DNA of 64,000 bases. Source: Symsagittifera roscoffensis (lineage: Eukaryota; Xenacoelomorpha; Acoela; Convolutidae). Each line of letters begins with the position of its first letter. The first letter of the stretch is position 1. This document shows positions 35,666-46,400 of the stretch, in pieces. The position numbers and the translations under genes were made by a program. The DNA lies in contig NC_087066.1 in assembly GCF_963678635.1 (NCBI RefSeq), positions 20,369,996-20,433,995 on the forward strand, in the 5' to 3' direction. Under the pieces are notes generated by a model that saw nothing but the letters and a program-made list of their open reading frames with translations, did no database searches and was not told the DNA's origin.

Positions 35666-36089
35666 ACATTTTAGTGAACGAACTACATTTTATATTAGGT
35701 TAGTTGTAATTTTATCAAAACGAAAAGCTGCGAGGAAACTTAATTTCAGGAATTCTGACCTTAAAAGCTGGCTATAAACTCTAATTTTAAGCTGCGCATG
35801 TTTTAGCTGTGGTTCCTGCAATTTACAAAGAAAGTATTCTCAGGCGCAGGCCTAAAGATAATATCCACTTAAACTGGGTTTGGCTACGTAAATTTGAAAT
35901 AATTTTGGATTCTACGTAACAACAGGTTGGTGTTGCGATTTTTTGCTTCGCCAATATACTTTGATGTTTCTGATCGACAAATAAATTATTTGAATATCAA
36001 ACTTAAAATAAAAGTTTTTTTTTCACGGATCAAGATTATCTTTACTGGGTCAACCATGAACATTTAAAGAACAGATAGAATGATTTTGG

Positions 36090-37040
36090 ATTCTCTGAAT
36101 CAGCGAAAGAAATGACTCATAGTTTTATAAACAATAGACAGCAGAAAACTGTAGTAAATCATACTGAATTTAATTGGATCTCACAAACTGTACCAGAGCA
36201 AACCTCAAGGTACAGTTTTGGGACCCCTAAATTTCAACCTAAACATAAATGACTTGAACAAAAACTTAACTGAACCTTGCAAAGTGGTACAACATGCGGA
36301 TGCTACACTTCTATTTTGTGATGTTAATGGCATCAAAAATTTATTAAAACTACATCAAAAATCCTGTCAAAACTTTTCTCTGTTAGAAGATCAATTTCTA
36401 CCCTTTCAATTTCTAACATTACAATCGATAAAACAACCATCGACAATCAAAAACCAATTACTATTATTGAACGCTTTAGTCATAAGCTATCAGCAATACC
36501 CAGCAAATTTATTAAGTAGTTTGACATCCAATCCAACAATATCGCTTGAAAAACAACTGAGTTGGGCAATAAAGACCTTCTGTGACAGAAGAAATTTTGA
36601 TTCTTCATCTGATCTTAAGCTGTAATACAGGGTACTTCCGGTTTCCTTGTTTTTCGATTGGAAAATAGTTTAACCTCTATGGAAAATGAAACAAAAACTA
36701 CTACCTGCATACACAAAAACCAAGTACGTGAACAAGACAAGTTACGAGAACAAAAGAATTAAAAAACTACACTTTTAAGCAAGATTCAGCAGTCATTATA
36801 ACGAAAAATGTTTTTTTTCAAAAAATCAGTTCTTATTTGGAACCGAATTCAAAATACAAATGCCAACATAAACAGCAGCAGTTTACCTTACAAGACTATG
36901 AAAATTATAGTTAAGGAATATCTTCCATCTGTTTTTCGGGAAGATCCTTCTAAGGCAACCTATGGAAAACAATATCGAAGCAATTTAAATTTATTTGATG
37001 TTTTAATTCTAACCATTATTTTATGCTTTTGTAACTAAAA
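36090..37040 (+). mobile_element. LINE reverse transcriptase C-terminal part, degenerate
   Basis: Plus-strand segments give SFINNRQQKTVV (36121-36160), then in another frame PQGTVLGPLNFNLNINDLN (~36209-36262). The catalytic block follows as HADATLLF at 36293-36316, where non-LTR elements have YADDT: the second aspartate is lost. A separate frame at 36808-37038 (KSVLIWNRIQ..., SNLNLFDVLI) fits the C-terminal tail. Stops and shifts make it inactive. Confidence 0.7.
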
Positions 37041-37399
37041 ATTAATGATCATTTTGCAATTAAAATGTTCAATTTTTTCTCCATTCAAAAATATTTGAAT
37101 ACTTTTTATCTAAATAAGCAAATCACATCATATCTTTAAAAAATGTATTAGAAAAAAGCATGAAAAGTGGCTTAATTAAAATCTTGAAGCAATAAATTTC
37201 GAAACCACCACCAAACAAAAATGGGGATAAATATTTTTTTATTGCAGTATATAAGATCATAAACTCAAAATTTTTTAGGTATGTTTTTAGGTATGTTGAC
37301 CCTAACTCGCAAGCATTAGTAAGTGCACTTACAGAGTCGTGGCTTAAAGACGACGTCGAAGCAATTCTATTTTTCTTTTAAAAAAATCAACCTAATAAG

Positions 37400-39030
37400 A
37401 TGGCTGAACAATTGATTGCGGAGAGGAAGTGGTGTGGCCACGTTCGTTTCTAAAACTTCAGAAATGGAGTTGCTTAGAGAAATGAAAACGATAAATTGCA
37501 AATACAAACGATTGAAATCAAATAGAAAGACCTCTCACGCTGTTTTTTACAACAATGCACAATGCAACTGCAAACGAAATCAGAAGATTTCATTGATTTG
37601 CTTGTCGAGTACATATCATCAATCAGGACGCCAGCGAAATACAAACTTATACTGTGCAGCGATTTTAAATTGGTTTAAATTTTTTTAATCTCCAATAAAC
37701 CAGTTAGTTTCTTATCTGAAGAACTTTTTAAGAGCATTTGAGCATGTCAATCATTTCATTTTTTTTTGCTAATAATTATGCAGAAACCAATATAGCGGCC
37801 GCGATTTTATCCGATCATCACGCAATTCTAACAATTTTTCCTACATATACTTTTCATCAAAGCAATGAAAAAACCTTCAAAAAATGGAAAAGACCATTGA
37901 AAAAATTAGAAACCGATTAAATTTTAAAGAAAACAAGTTATTGTTTTTGGGAAGGTTTTACAAAAATTGAGGAAAACAATTTATTTGAATGACGATTGCG
38001 TTGGATTCAAATAAACATTAATGACGCTTCGAATCTCCTGATTGAAAGCATTGCAGTTCCGACAAACTCATTTCAAAAACTCATAGAAAAACTGGTTCCA
38101 ATTGAAAAAAGCGGGGTCAAAAGTCTAGTAAAAAGTCAGAAAATGCTCTAGTGACGAATAAATAGCATTTACTGCCGCTATAAAGTTAAAAAACGAATCA
38201 ATTTTTGCAAAAACAAATAAGAATTTAGCTCGAATTTTGCAAAGCCGAGTCAACACACTCTGAATTCAAACACAATCATATTCAAAATAAATTTTTACAG
38301 TATTTTAATGGAATCAAAAGCCAAAAAAACTCAACAAAATGTAATGAATATCCGTTACTTGAAGTTTTCAGTCTCATCTTGCAAAAAATGGAGAAAATTT
38401 ATCTAAAAACTGTTAGTTGTCTGCAATTTTTGCCAACATAAATAAAAATGAAAGCAGCAGTTTTTTTTGGCAGAAACAAATGTTACTGAAATTTGCAACA
38501 TAATCACGAAATCTAAAGCGAAAGAACTGTCGAGACATCTAAGAGCAAAGCGAATGGATATCAATTCTAATCAACAAATCACTGTCTGAAGTCATATTCA
38601 TTAGCTGCTTAAAAACTGGAAAAATTCAATGCTTACACAAATGTGGACCACAGACACAAATATAGAACATTCTAAACAGGTATAGAACAAGGACTTTGTT
38701 TCCAACTCTGGCAAAACTCTTCGGAAAGTTTTGCATATATGAATAATTGTTTTTCAAAGAAAAGCTTGAAATCCTAGCTGACGACCAATGCAGTGTTTGC
38801 AGTAAGCGAGGCACAATTGAAACAAAAATGAATTAATTGATTGTATTAGGCATGTTTTGAGCAAAAAAAAATGATACAATGATTTGTACATTGCTTCATC
38901 TTTCAAAACCTGTTGACAACATTGACGATGGAAATCGAACTAAGAAGTTTAGAGGTTATGGAATAAAGACGAGCACAAAAAAATTGTTATCCTTGTGTCT
39001 TGAAGACCAATCTCAACATGTGGCAGCAGA
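37400..39030 (+). mobile_element. LINE endonuclease-to-RT part, degenerate
   Basis: Segments resemble the apurinic-type endonuclease end (YKLILCSDFKL near 37640, SDHHAILTIF near 37817) and, near 38893-39015, an RT block reading LHLSKPVDNIDDGNR then KKFRGYGIKTSTKK. That last part aligns with the LSKAFDTIDHEILLKKL.YGI block of non-LTR reverse transcriptases. Many stops are present. Because the endonuclease part here follows the RT part at 36090-37040, these are at least two different insertions. Confidence 0.55.
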
Positions 39031-39299
39031 GAACATGGTATAGAATACAAAACTTGTCGCCTGTGGAGTTATTTTTGAGGCTCCTTTTTTCAAAGTGACA
39101 TACGACCAGAATGGTGGTCAAAATGCATGACGAAATCGACCTTCTATTTAAACAGTTTAGCTTGAGGACTGGCTGTTTCAGAGTATTAACGGTCTTATTT
39201 GATAAACTGATCAAAATGGGAGAGGTCGGTTTTAGCTGACACGTTAAACATAAAATTTGTAAGACACGAGACTATTTTTATTTTTGCAAATAAAAAGCA

Positions 39300-39960
39300 C
39301 AAAAATCAACAAAACAACAATTTTAGCTAGTAGAAAACAGACCTACGATACAAATTGGAATCACGATCAATTTTATCGTTGGAAGAACATCCGAATTGTA
39401 ACGATTGTGCCGCAAAAAATTGTTACGGAGCAATTCCCGAGAGCTCGGAGGGGTATCGGGTGGATTTTACTACCCTTCCCGAGTGACGATAAGACCGTTC
39501 TTTGTCAGGATTCGAGAATCCGGAAGGGTCTCGGTAAGAGACTGAAACTCTATTTTTAACAACTTTTAGCTTCCTTGCAGGTCCTGAATTGAACTTAATT
39601 AACACAGAATTCATTTTTTCAGAGTATGAGAAGCTAAGAGTTGAGGGAAAGGGTTGATCCATCTCCGATGGATATGATGACTTATCTACTGAACAAAAAC
39701 AATATTAATATGATAATGAATGGTAGCCCTGTTTTTAGGAGTGAACTCGTTGTCTGGGGATATTGAGACCAATCCATGAGCTCATTATTTTAGCATGCAA
39801 CCAAGTTAATTTCCGCGATCTGGCCGATGATTTCAATAGAAATGACTGTGTCGTTCCAATGTTAATGAACCACACATAGAACTGCTTTTGGTAGAGAGGG
39901 TTAAAACATGTGAAGCTGTGTTTAGACGCTATCCAGTCGTTTCAGAACCTAGCTTTTTTT
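39300..39960 (+). mobile_element. LINE 5' region with broken 2A-like motif
   Basis: At 39753-39779 the plus strand reads SGDIETNP followed by a stop where a 2A-like sequence (DxExNPGP) has glycine. Upstream residues (LFLGVNSL) give the hydrophobic lead-in typical of LLLLSGDVExNPGP in some CR1/L2-like LINEs of invertebrates. A frame at 39284-39559 precedes it. The downstream part is not recognisable. Confidence 0.5.
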
Positions 39961-40069
39961 TTCAGTTTAAATGTTTGTGTGATTTCAAAAATACCGTTCT
40001 TTGAATTGTAGCCTAATATTCCTCATGAATGTAGCCTAATATTCCTAAAGAGTTTGGAATTTGGAAAAC

Positions 40070-40870
40070 GCTAAGACATGGCGTCTTGGAAACAAAATAA
40101 GTCTTAACCAAGATAAAACAAAAAAGATAAAGATTGGACCAAAATTAATCGAAAGAATCAATCAAACTAAAAAAACAAACCCAAAACGATATCTAAATGA
40201 TAGAGTGAGTCTCTAGTTACGTTCATAAAAAATTATAAAAAGACTACATTGATATGCCTCCATTTATAGCATTTGCTTAAATCATTTTCTAAAAATCGAC
40301 TTCAAGTATCTACAAAACTTATTTTCAACCAATATATCTCTACGCGGTATTGGTGTATAAAACTGATACACAAACCAAAATAAAGAAAATTGAAAACCAA
40401 AAAAGATAAAATTGCGAATTTGCTTCAATTTGAGAAAAACAGATTTTTTCAAACTTAGTTCTGCTACATCAGGTAGCTGCATATATGTGAAACATTGAAT
40501 TTCAAGAATAAAATCGTTAGAAAACAGCACCCATGTGTCTTAATGAATGAATTAATCTACGATGAAGAAAAATTTGGCTAGTTCATATATGCGGGACGCA
40601 AATTCAGGTTATGAAACACGAAAGAAGTGTTGAACCACAACAAGAGAAACCACAACAAGAAAAACGTTTGTTATTTAGTGATGTCTATGCTTTCCACAAA
40701 AAATTTCTTGAGTTTTTATGTAATTCTGAAAGTGGTCTAACAATACAATTCTGCAACGCGTACGGCAACTATTTGTTGGTGACAATAAGTTTTTGATAAA
40801 TTTTTTTTTGGTAATTGGAAATTCAACTGAACAAAACTGAACTTTGCTCAAGAATACACTACTCGACAGG
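40070..40870. repeat. Tandem duplication, left copy
   Basis: Collinear with 40940-41730: TCTTAACCAAGATAAAAC, TTGGACCAAAATTAATCGAA, GAGTCTCTAGTTACG, GATGAAGAAAAATTTGGCTA and GGTAATTGGAAATTC all recur in order. An open frame at 40611-40796 in this copy is not preserved in the other, which argues against coding function. Confidence 0.75.
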
Positions 40871-40929
40871 CAGCTAACTAGCTTACTTTGGTGTTTATTA
40901 AGATGACTAGGAAAATGTTAAGACTTGAC

Positions 40930-41730
40930 TGATTGGAAATAAACTAACTCTTAACCAAGATAAACCAAAAAGCTAAAAGTTGGACCAAAATCAACCGAAA
41001 GATCAATCCAAGCAAAGAAACGCACCCTAAAAATCTTGACAATATTTGGGTAATAAACTGAGTCTCAAGTTGCATATGTAAAAAAGTTTTAAAAAAGACC
41101 ATCTCGATAGGCTTACATTTATTGCATTGGCGTCAATTATTCACTCAAAATCAACTTCTAAAGTTACAAAACTTACAAAACTTTTACAAAACTTATTTTA
41201 TTTAGATATAACTGCTACTCAGACCAAAACTCTGAAATTTGAAAACCGACAAAAGCTAAAACTGTAAAATTTGTGAAAAACAGATTTTTTTTTTCAAAAA
41301 CTAAAAAACCAAATTCAGTTCTGTTACACAAAAAAGCACTATAAATCTCAAACATTGATTTTTATTGAATTTAAAGACCAAAATCATAAGAAGGCAGCAT
41401 TCATGCTTACTTATTAATGCTTTTATCTGCGATGAAGAAAACCTTTGCTAGTTCATGAAAATCAAACGTAATTTCACTTTATGAAAAACGAAAAAATGTT
41501 GAGCCGCAAGAAAAAACTCAAAATTAAGGTTTGTTCGTTATTTATTCATGTCTCTGTTTTTTCGACAAAAATTTAATTGAGGGTTTTTGTTAATTCTCAA
41601 AATAATCAACTAAATTCAATTCTGCATCGCATATGGAATCTATACATTTGTGACAAGGAGTTTTTGATAAAAACTGTTTCGGTAATTGGAAATTCGGCTC
41701 AACGAAACATTTTTGCTGGGTCACGTTGAC
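40930..41730. repeat. Tandem duplication, right copy
   Basis: Second copy of the ~830-bp unit, with TCTTAACCAAGATAAACC near 40951, TTGGACCAAAATCAACCG near 40980, GATGAAGAAAACCTTTGCTA near 41433 and GGTAATTGGAAATTC near 41682. Divergence of perhaps a quarter of positions suggests age. Confidence 0.75.
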
Positions 41731-43297
41731 ACAATTCGATGTGCAGCTGATGGACTTTTTTGGTGTCCCGTAAGATGGGCTTTTTTAGTGTTTTGAGTCA
41801 TGTATATCATGATCGAGTCTGTTGCCTTCTTGAAAACGAATTGATTATGATTATTCTCGTTTGATATAATTGTGTCAGTATTTGACATTTGACGTGTTAG
41901 TTTTGAACTAATTTTGATTAACTAAAACAAATCGCTGCTTGAGGTTAAATTTTCGACGGATTTTCGTAAAACAAATTGCATTATATTTATTCTGCTAAAA
42001 ATTGAAGTAAATTTTGTCAAATATTTTTTTCCATCGAAAGTCAAATCATTTTCAGTGAAACGCGTTAACTACAAATTTTTTTCCGGATAACTTAAATCAA
42101 ATTTGTACTATGGCAACACCGATTTTGTACTACTGAATTAATCAATGAGCGAATTTCAACGATGAAAATGTTCATCGAATGTTTAAAAGCAAAACAAACA
42201 ATCTGTAGTTTGAAAAGCTTGTAAAACTGAACGCACCACGCTGGATTTTTTATCGTGTTTTTAAATTTTTTTTTAGCATTTCTGTAGCGATCAGTGACCT
42301 AATGTTTTCAAGAACCTACTTGGCAGAACATCTTTGATATCGAAACCTGCAGTAAGCAGCCAAACATCCCAACACTTGATCACCTAACCATCGCAGTATG
42401 AAGGTCTTCAACTTCCGACGAGAGCGGTTTAAGTTCTTCGATCGAACAAACTGTGCTTGCTTACAGCAAAAAAAAAATATTGCAGAATAATTGAATTTTA
42501 TACAAATTTACATGATCAGAGAGCAAACAATTTTTCCTATGCTTCGCTGAGTTTGCCATAAGAGAAGTCACTTTTTTTTAAATGAATTATATTCTTGCAC
42601 AAAAATTTCATGTTTTTTTAATCTATTCTTCAGTTGAATGGTAAGAAATGAATTATCATGTACACTTTGTTTGGTTTTTTTTTTAACTGTTGGCATCTAG
42701 ATAAAACTATCCTAGCTTCTAAAAGCATGTCTTAAATTAAAAAACCATAAGTGATGATCAAGTCGAACCGAGACTTTTACTATTAAAAAAACCATATAAT
42801 ACCATGATGTCTGCTTACCTAAATTTATTATACAACTATTCAAATAGCAAGGCAAAAAAGGAAATCGCCCGTCAACTTTTTTTAGTTCTTTTTTTGTAAA
42901 GTGACTCCCTGAAATTGTTTGAACTTTCAGAAGATAAAACAATTTTTGATTTTAATCATTAGTCACAATTGCAACTATTTACATTTTCACAGCAATTTAA
43001 ATCCATACATTTTAACCCAGTTATGTTACAATATTATATACATGAGTTTGATTGAATGTTTGAAGTTCGCCTTAACTTTTTTTCCATTTCCACGGCAAAT
43101 TTGTTTTGGCGACTTCGTTTGATTAGTTCAGTCTTTTTCAAAGATTCAGTTAAGTATTGTTAAGATTTTACTTTCGTCCAAATTGTGTTGTAGTCGCTAG
43201 TAGTTTAGGTTCGGTAATGATCAGCTGAAGTTTGGTTATAATTGGTTATGAGTTGAGTCATGACTAAGTTCAGTAGAGTTGCGAGTTTGTTCGTGGG
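41731..43297. other. Intergenic stretch including dynein 3' flank
   Basis: No gene seen. The dynein 3' UTR should extend leftward from 43298. A minus-strand ATTAAA near 42953-42958 is a possible but weak polyadenylation signal. Confidence 0.35.
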
Positions 43298-43419
43298 TTA
43301 ATAGTCGAGTGCGCATATGAGGGCGACTCCTCGTTTGATCCAGTGCTGCTGGGTCTTGTCAGTGGGGATCTCCACTGGCAACACGAAGTTGGTCGAGTGT
43401 CCAGTAGTCGACAGGGTTC
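43298..43419 (-). CDS. DNAH1: DNAH1-like terminal exon
   Basis: Encodes [20 protein letters not shown] and [15 protein letters not shown], followed by TAA at 43298-43300. This is the standard C terminus of axonemal dynein heavy chains. Confidence 0.97.
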
Positions 43420-46400
43420 CTGCAAACACGCAATCCATAAATAATAATCAAATTAACAACTTGGTGTCAATCTCCTCAAGTACCAAAGATTCAACGGCAG
43501 CAAACGGTAAAATTAAGTATTTTAAATCGATAGAATTTTTATAAAGAAAATCGTTGATATCTTTTTGCCCATAATAAAAAACACCGCATAAAATTGAGTC
43601 AGTCAAAGGTTAAAACCAGACGCAAAATCTTTATGATTTGGCTGTTTTTCTCTCGATTTGTCCGTGCCAGATGAACGTCTCATTTCAATGCCAAAAAGTT
43701 CAAGAGATAAATCTGACTCGAATTTCTTGGAGCATTTACTTATCGGATTTTTATTCTACAAACCAGCTCTGGTGAGTGTCTTATAGACAGGGCAGTTGTA
43801 GATGCCAGAAGTGGGTGTCTTGCGGTTCTCGACTGGTTTGAGCCAGATCACCGGCATCTCCGTGTACAGCTCCTTGGGTCTAGACTCTATGAGCTGGCGT
43901 GACGAGTAGCCCCACCTGCATCCCTCCAGGTACAGTCCGTAGATGTAGCAGCCACTCTCCGGACGCTCATTCAAATCATCCTTGCTGGTTGAGATCACCT
44001 GCAACAATGTCCCCTTTTGAAACTTAGAAAGAAGCTTTCCCCTCTCAAGATAAAGTTCCCATTTAGGTTAAGTACTTTGTAGAGCTCGTATATTAACGAC
44101 TTAAGAGTTGATAAAAACAATAGGGGATTCGACTTCTGACCAGCGTTGATAATAATTCACGACATCAATTTCTAGTCAATCAACTTTTATCGAAGCGCCT
44201 TAGGCCTTAATATCACTAATATTGAAAGGCAAAAGCATTCCAAAAATGGCAGTTTTAGCCTTTTTAAAAGGCCTACAGAGAGACGACAAATTGTTAATTA
44301 TCTGTGGAATTCAAGGCCAAATGCATTTTGGCAGATGAAGCGAATTCCACAAACGGTCGGTGGATTCCGCAGTTTTCTTCCTCAATTGGTCCTATTTTAT
44401 CGCTGATGGGTTAATTTACGTAAGATACCTTCACAAGAACACAATACTGTCATAAAAGTTGGAGGAAACATTTAGACATAACTAGATACCATTGTAGTTA
44501 GTGAGCTGACCTCGAAGCCGAAGGAGATGATGTCGATGGAGATGTGGAACTTCCTTGCGAAGTTCTGCAGGGTACCAGTGAGGAATGCCTGGGGGAAGAA
44601 GAAGCCGGAGATCCAGAAGGCAGGCGGGATTCCCTTCGCCACCCATCCCTGCAGGAAGTCCATCCTCTGGATCAGGTCATCAACCCAGGCTGCCAGCGGC
44701 TTCAGAGACGGGTAGGCCTGCGAAAGGTGAAGAAATGAGAAAATATAAAAAAAAACATTATGACAAAAAATATGCATCTTATTACGACCTTATAGTGTTT
44801 CTTTCAATGTACCGCCTGTTATTAGAAAAACAATTGTAGATTAGCTAGAACATTTAAACACAGAGGCGAAGCTGCGCTTCGCAAACACTTGCGAGAACAC
44901 AACCGAAAAGCAGCTCTATCAAGTGAAATAAGAAAAAGTAGAAATAAGCCTCAAATTAGCAAACACTCAGCTACGTGAAGGATTCGAATCTGCGATCTAC
45001 TGAAATCAAGAGATTTTGAGTCTCACGCACTATCCTTTCAGCCACGCAAGCTTTACAATCGACAAACACTAGTCACGAATAAAGCAGCTACATATGCTAA
45101 TAACTTGCCAATGCAATTCAGCAGAAGTGGCACCAAAAACAAATAGACCCAATTTTGCATGTAATAATGTGGAATATAACAAATTGAAGGCATCCACGCT
45201 AACTTTGCACGTAACAAATCGAAAAGCTTAAAGCCACATTATTAATAAATTATGTGTTTGAAAAAATTGCGAGATATATTGAGTAAGAAAATTTCTGAAA
45301 TCGAGTTTTCATTTTTGTTTATTTTTGTTGTTGTTTGAAACATATAACTTTTTTCGGTTCATTTGATGAATTAAAAATGCATCAACTGTGTTAACTGATT
45401 ACTATTCAAATGTCGAAGCACATGCTATCAAAAAGCTATAAAGGTGCCCCAACATGATTGTGCCGTAAGTAAACAGAAAAAAAAACACTGACTTGTTTTT
45501 TTGAAAAATCTCAACTTTCTAAATTCAAAGAAAACAAGACTGTTCGTATCTGGGTGAAGCCGTGAATGTTCTAATTGCCTTTTCATTTGATGGAGTAGTG
45601 TAAGGAGTAATTTGTTTCCGTTTTTTTTTAAATCATCCCCTTACACGTAAAGTGCATCCCCCTACAAGTAAAGTGCAGAAAATATATTTCGACTGTAGCA
45701 AAGTATTAATTAGCCTGCCTCAGTCCAATTTGAAACAATTGCTAAGATAGATCAAATCTCCCCTTACGCGTTGACAGCGCGAAAGAAATATCGCGTTATT
45801 TAACACAAAATGGGCAAATTACCAATCTTTAAACTCCAATAACTGTACGAAAAAAGATAACAGGTGAAACATTTTTTTAAAATTTGAGCTCATAACAACA
45901 ATACTTTTCGAATGATGAATGAAAAAATTCGTCAAGAATAGCTTCTTAAACAGTCAAAATTTGTCTGGAGCAAAAGAAACCACCCCGTGCACAAATAATC
46001 CGTCAATTTCTTCAAAAATAGTCGAAACAAAAAATATGGCCTTGAAGCTCTTTGAAACTCAATTCATAACATTCAGAACAAGTCAGAACAATTCATGACT
46101 GAAACTTTTTTGATAAAACTAGCCCAAACTCTGAAAATTGAATCCCACTTTCAAACTAAAAGTCAATCACGTTTTTCGTGACCTTTAAACTTTCGAAGTC
46201 GAACCGCCAAAAAGTAAGTTTTAGACTGAACAAATTTGAGACTTTTCTTGAATAAAAAAAAAACGAAAAAAAAAGCATCGTGACCTACATAAGAGTCTGA
46301 ACTACGTTCATCGACTCTTAAAACCAAAAATTATAGGTTGAGTTGTCTTATTTAGTGTATTCTATAGTACCTTGGCAGCCCACATTTCGGGCACTTTGTT

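Noticed and set aside
42280-42480. Slightly GC-richer segment considered as a structural RNA (5S or snRNA)
   Set aside because: No box A/C internal promoter, Sm site or convincing fold was found.
44281-44370. GGAATTC / GGATTCCGCAG segment as another copy of the 20-bp-TIR element
   Set aside because: Shares only short GGATTCCGC words and lacks the CATTACGAGGCC terminus.
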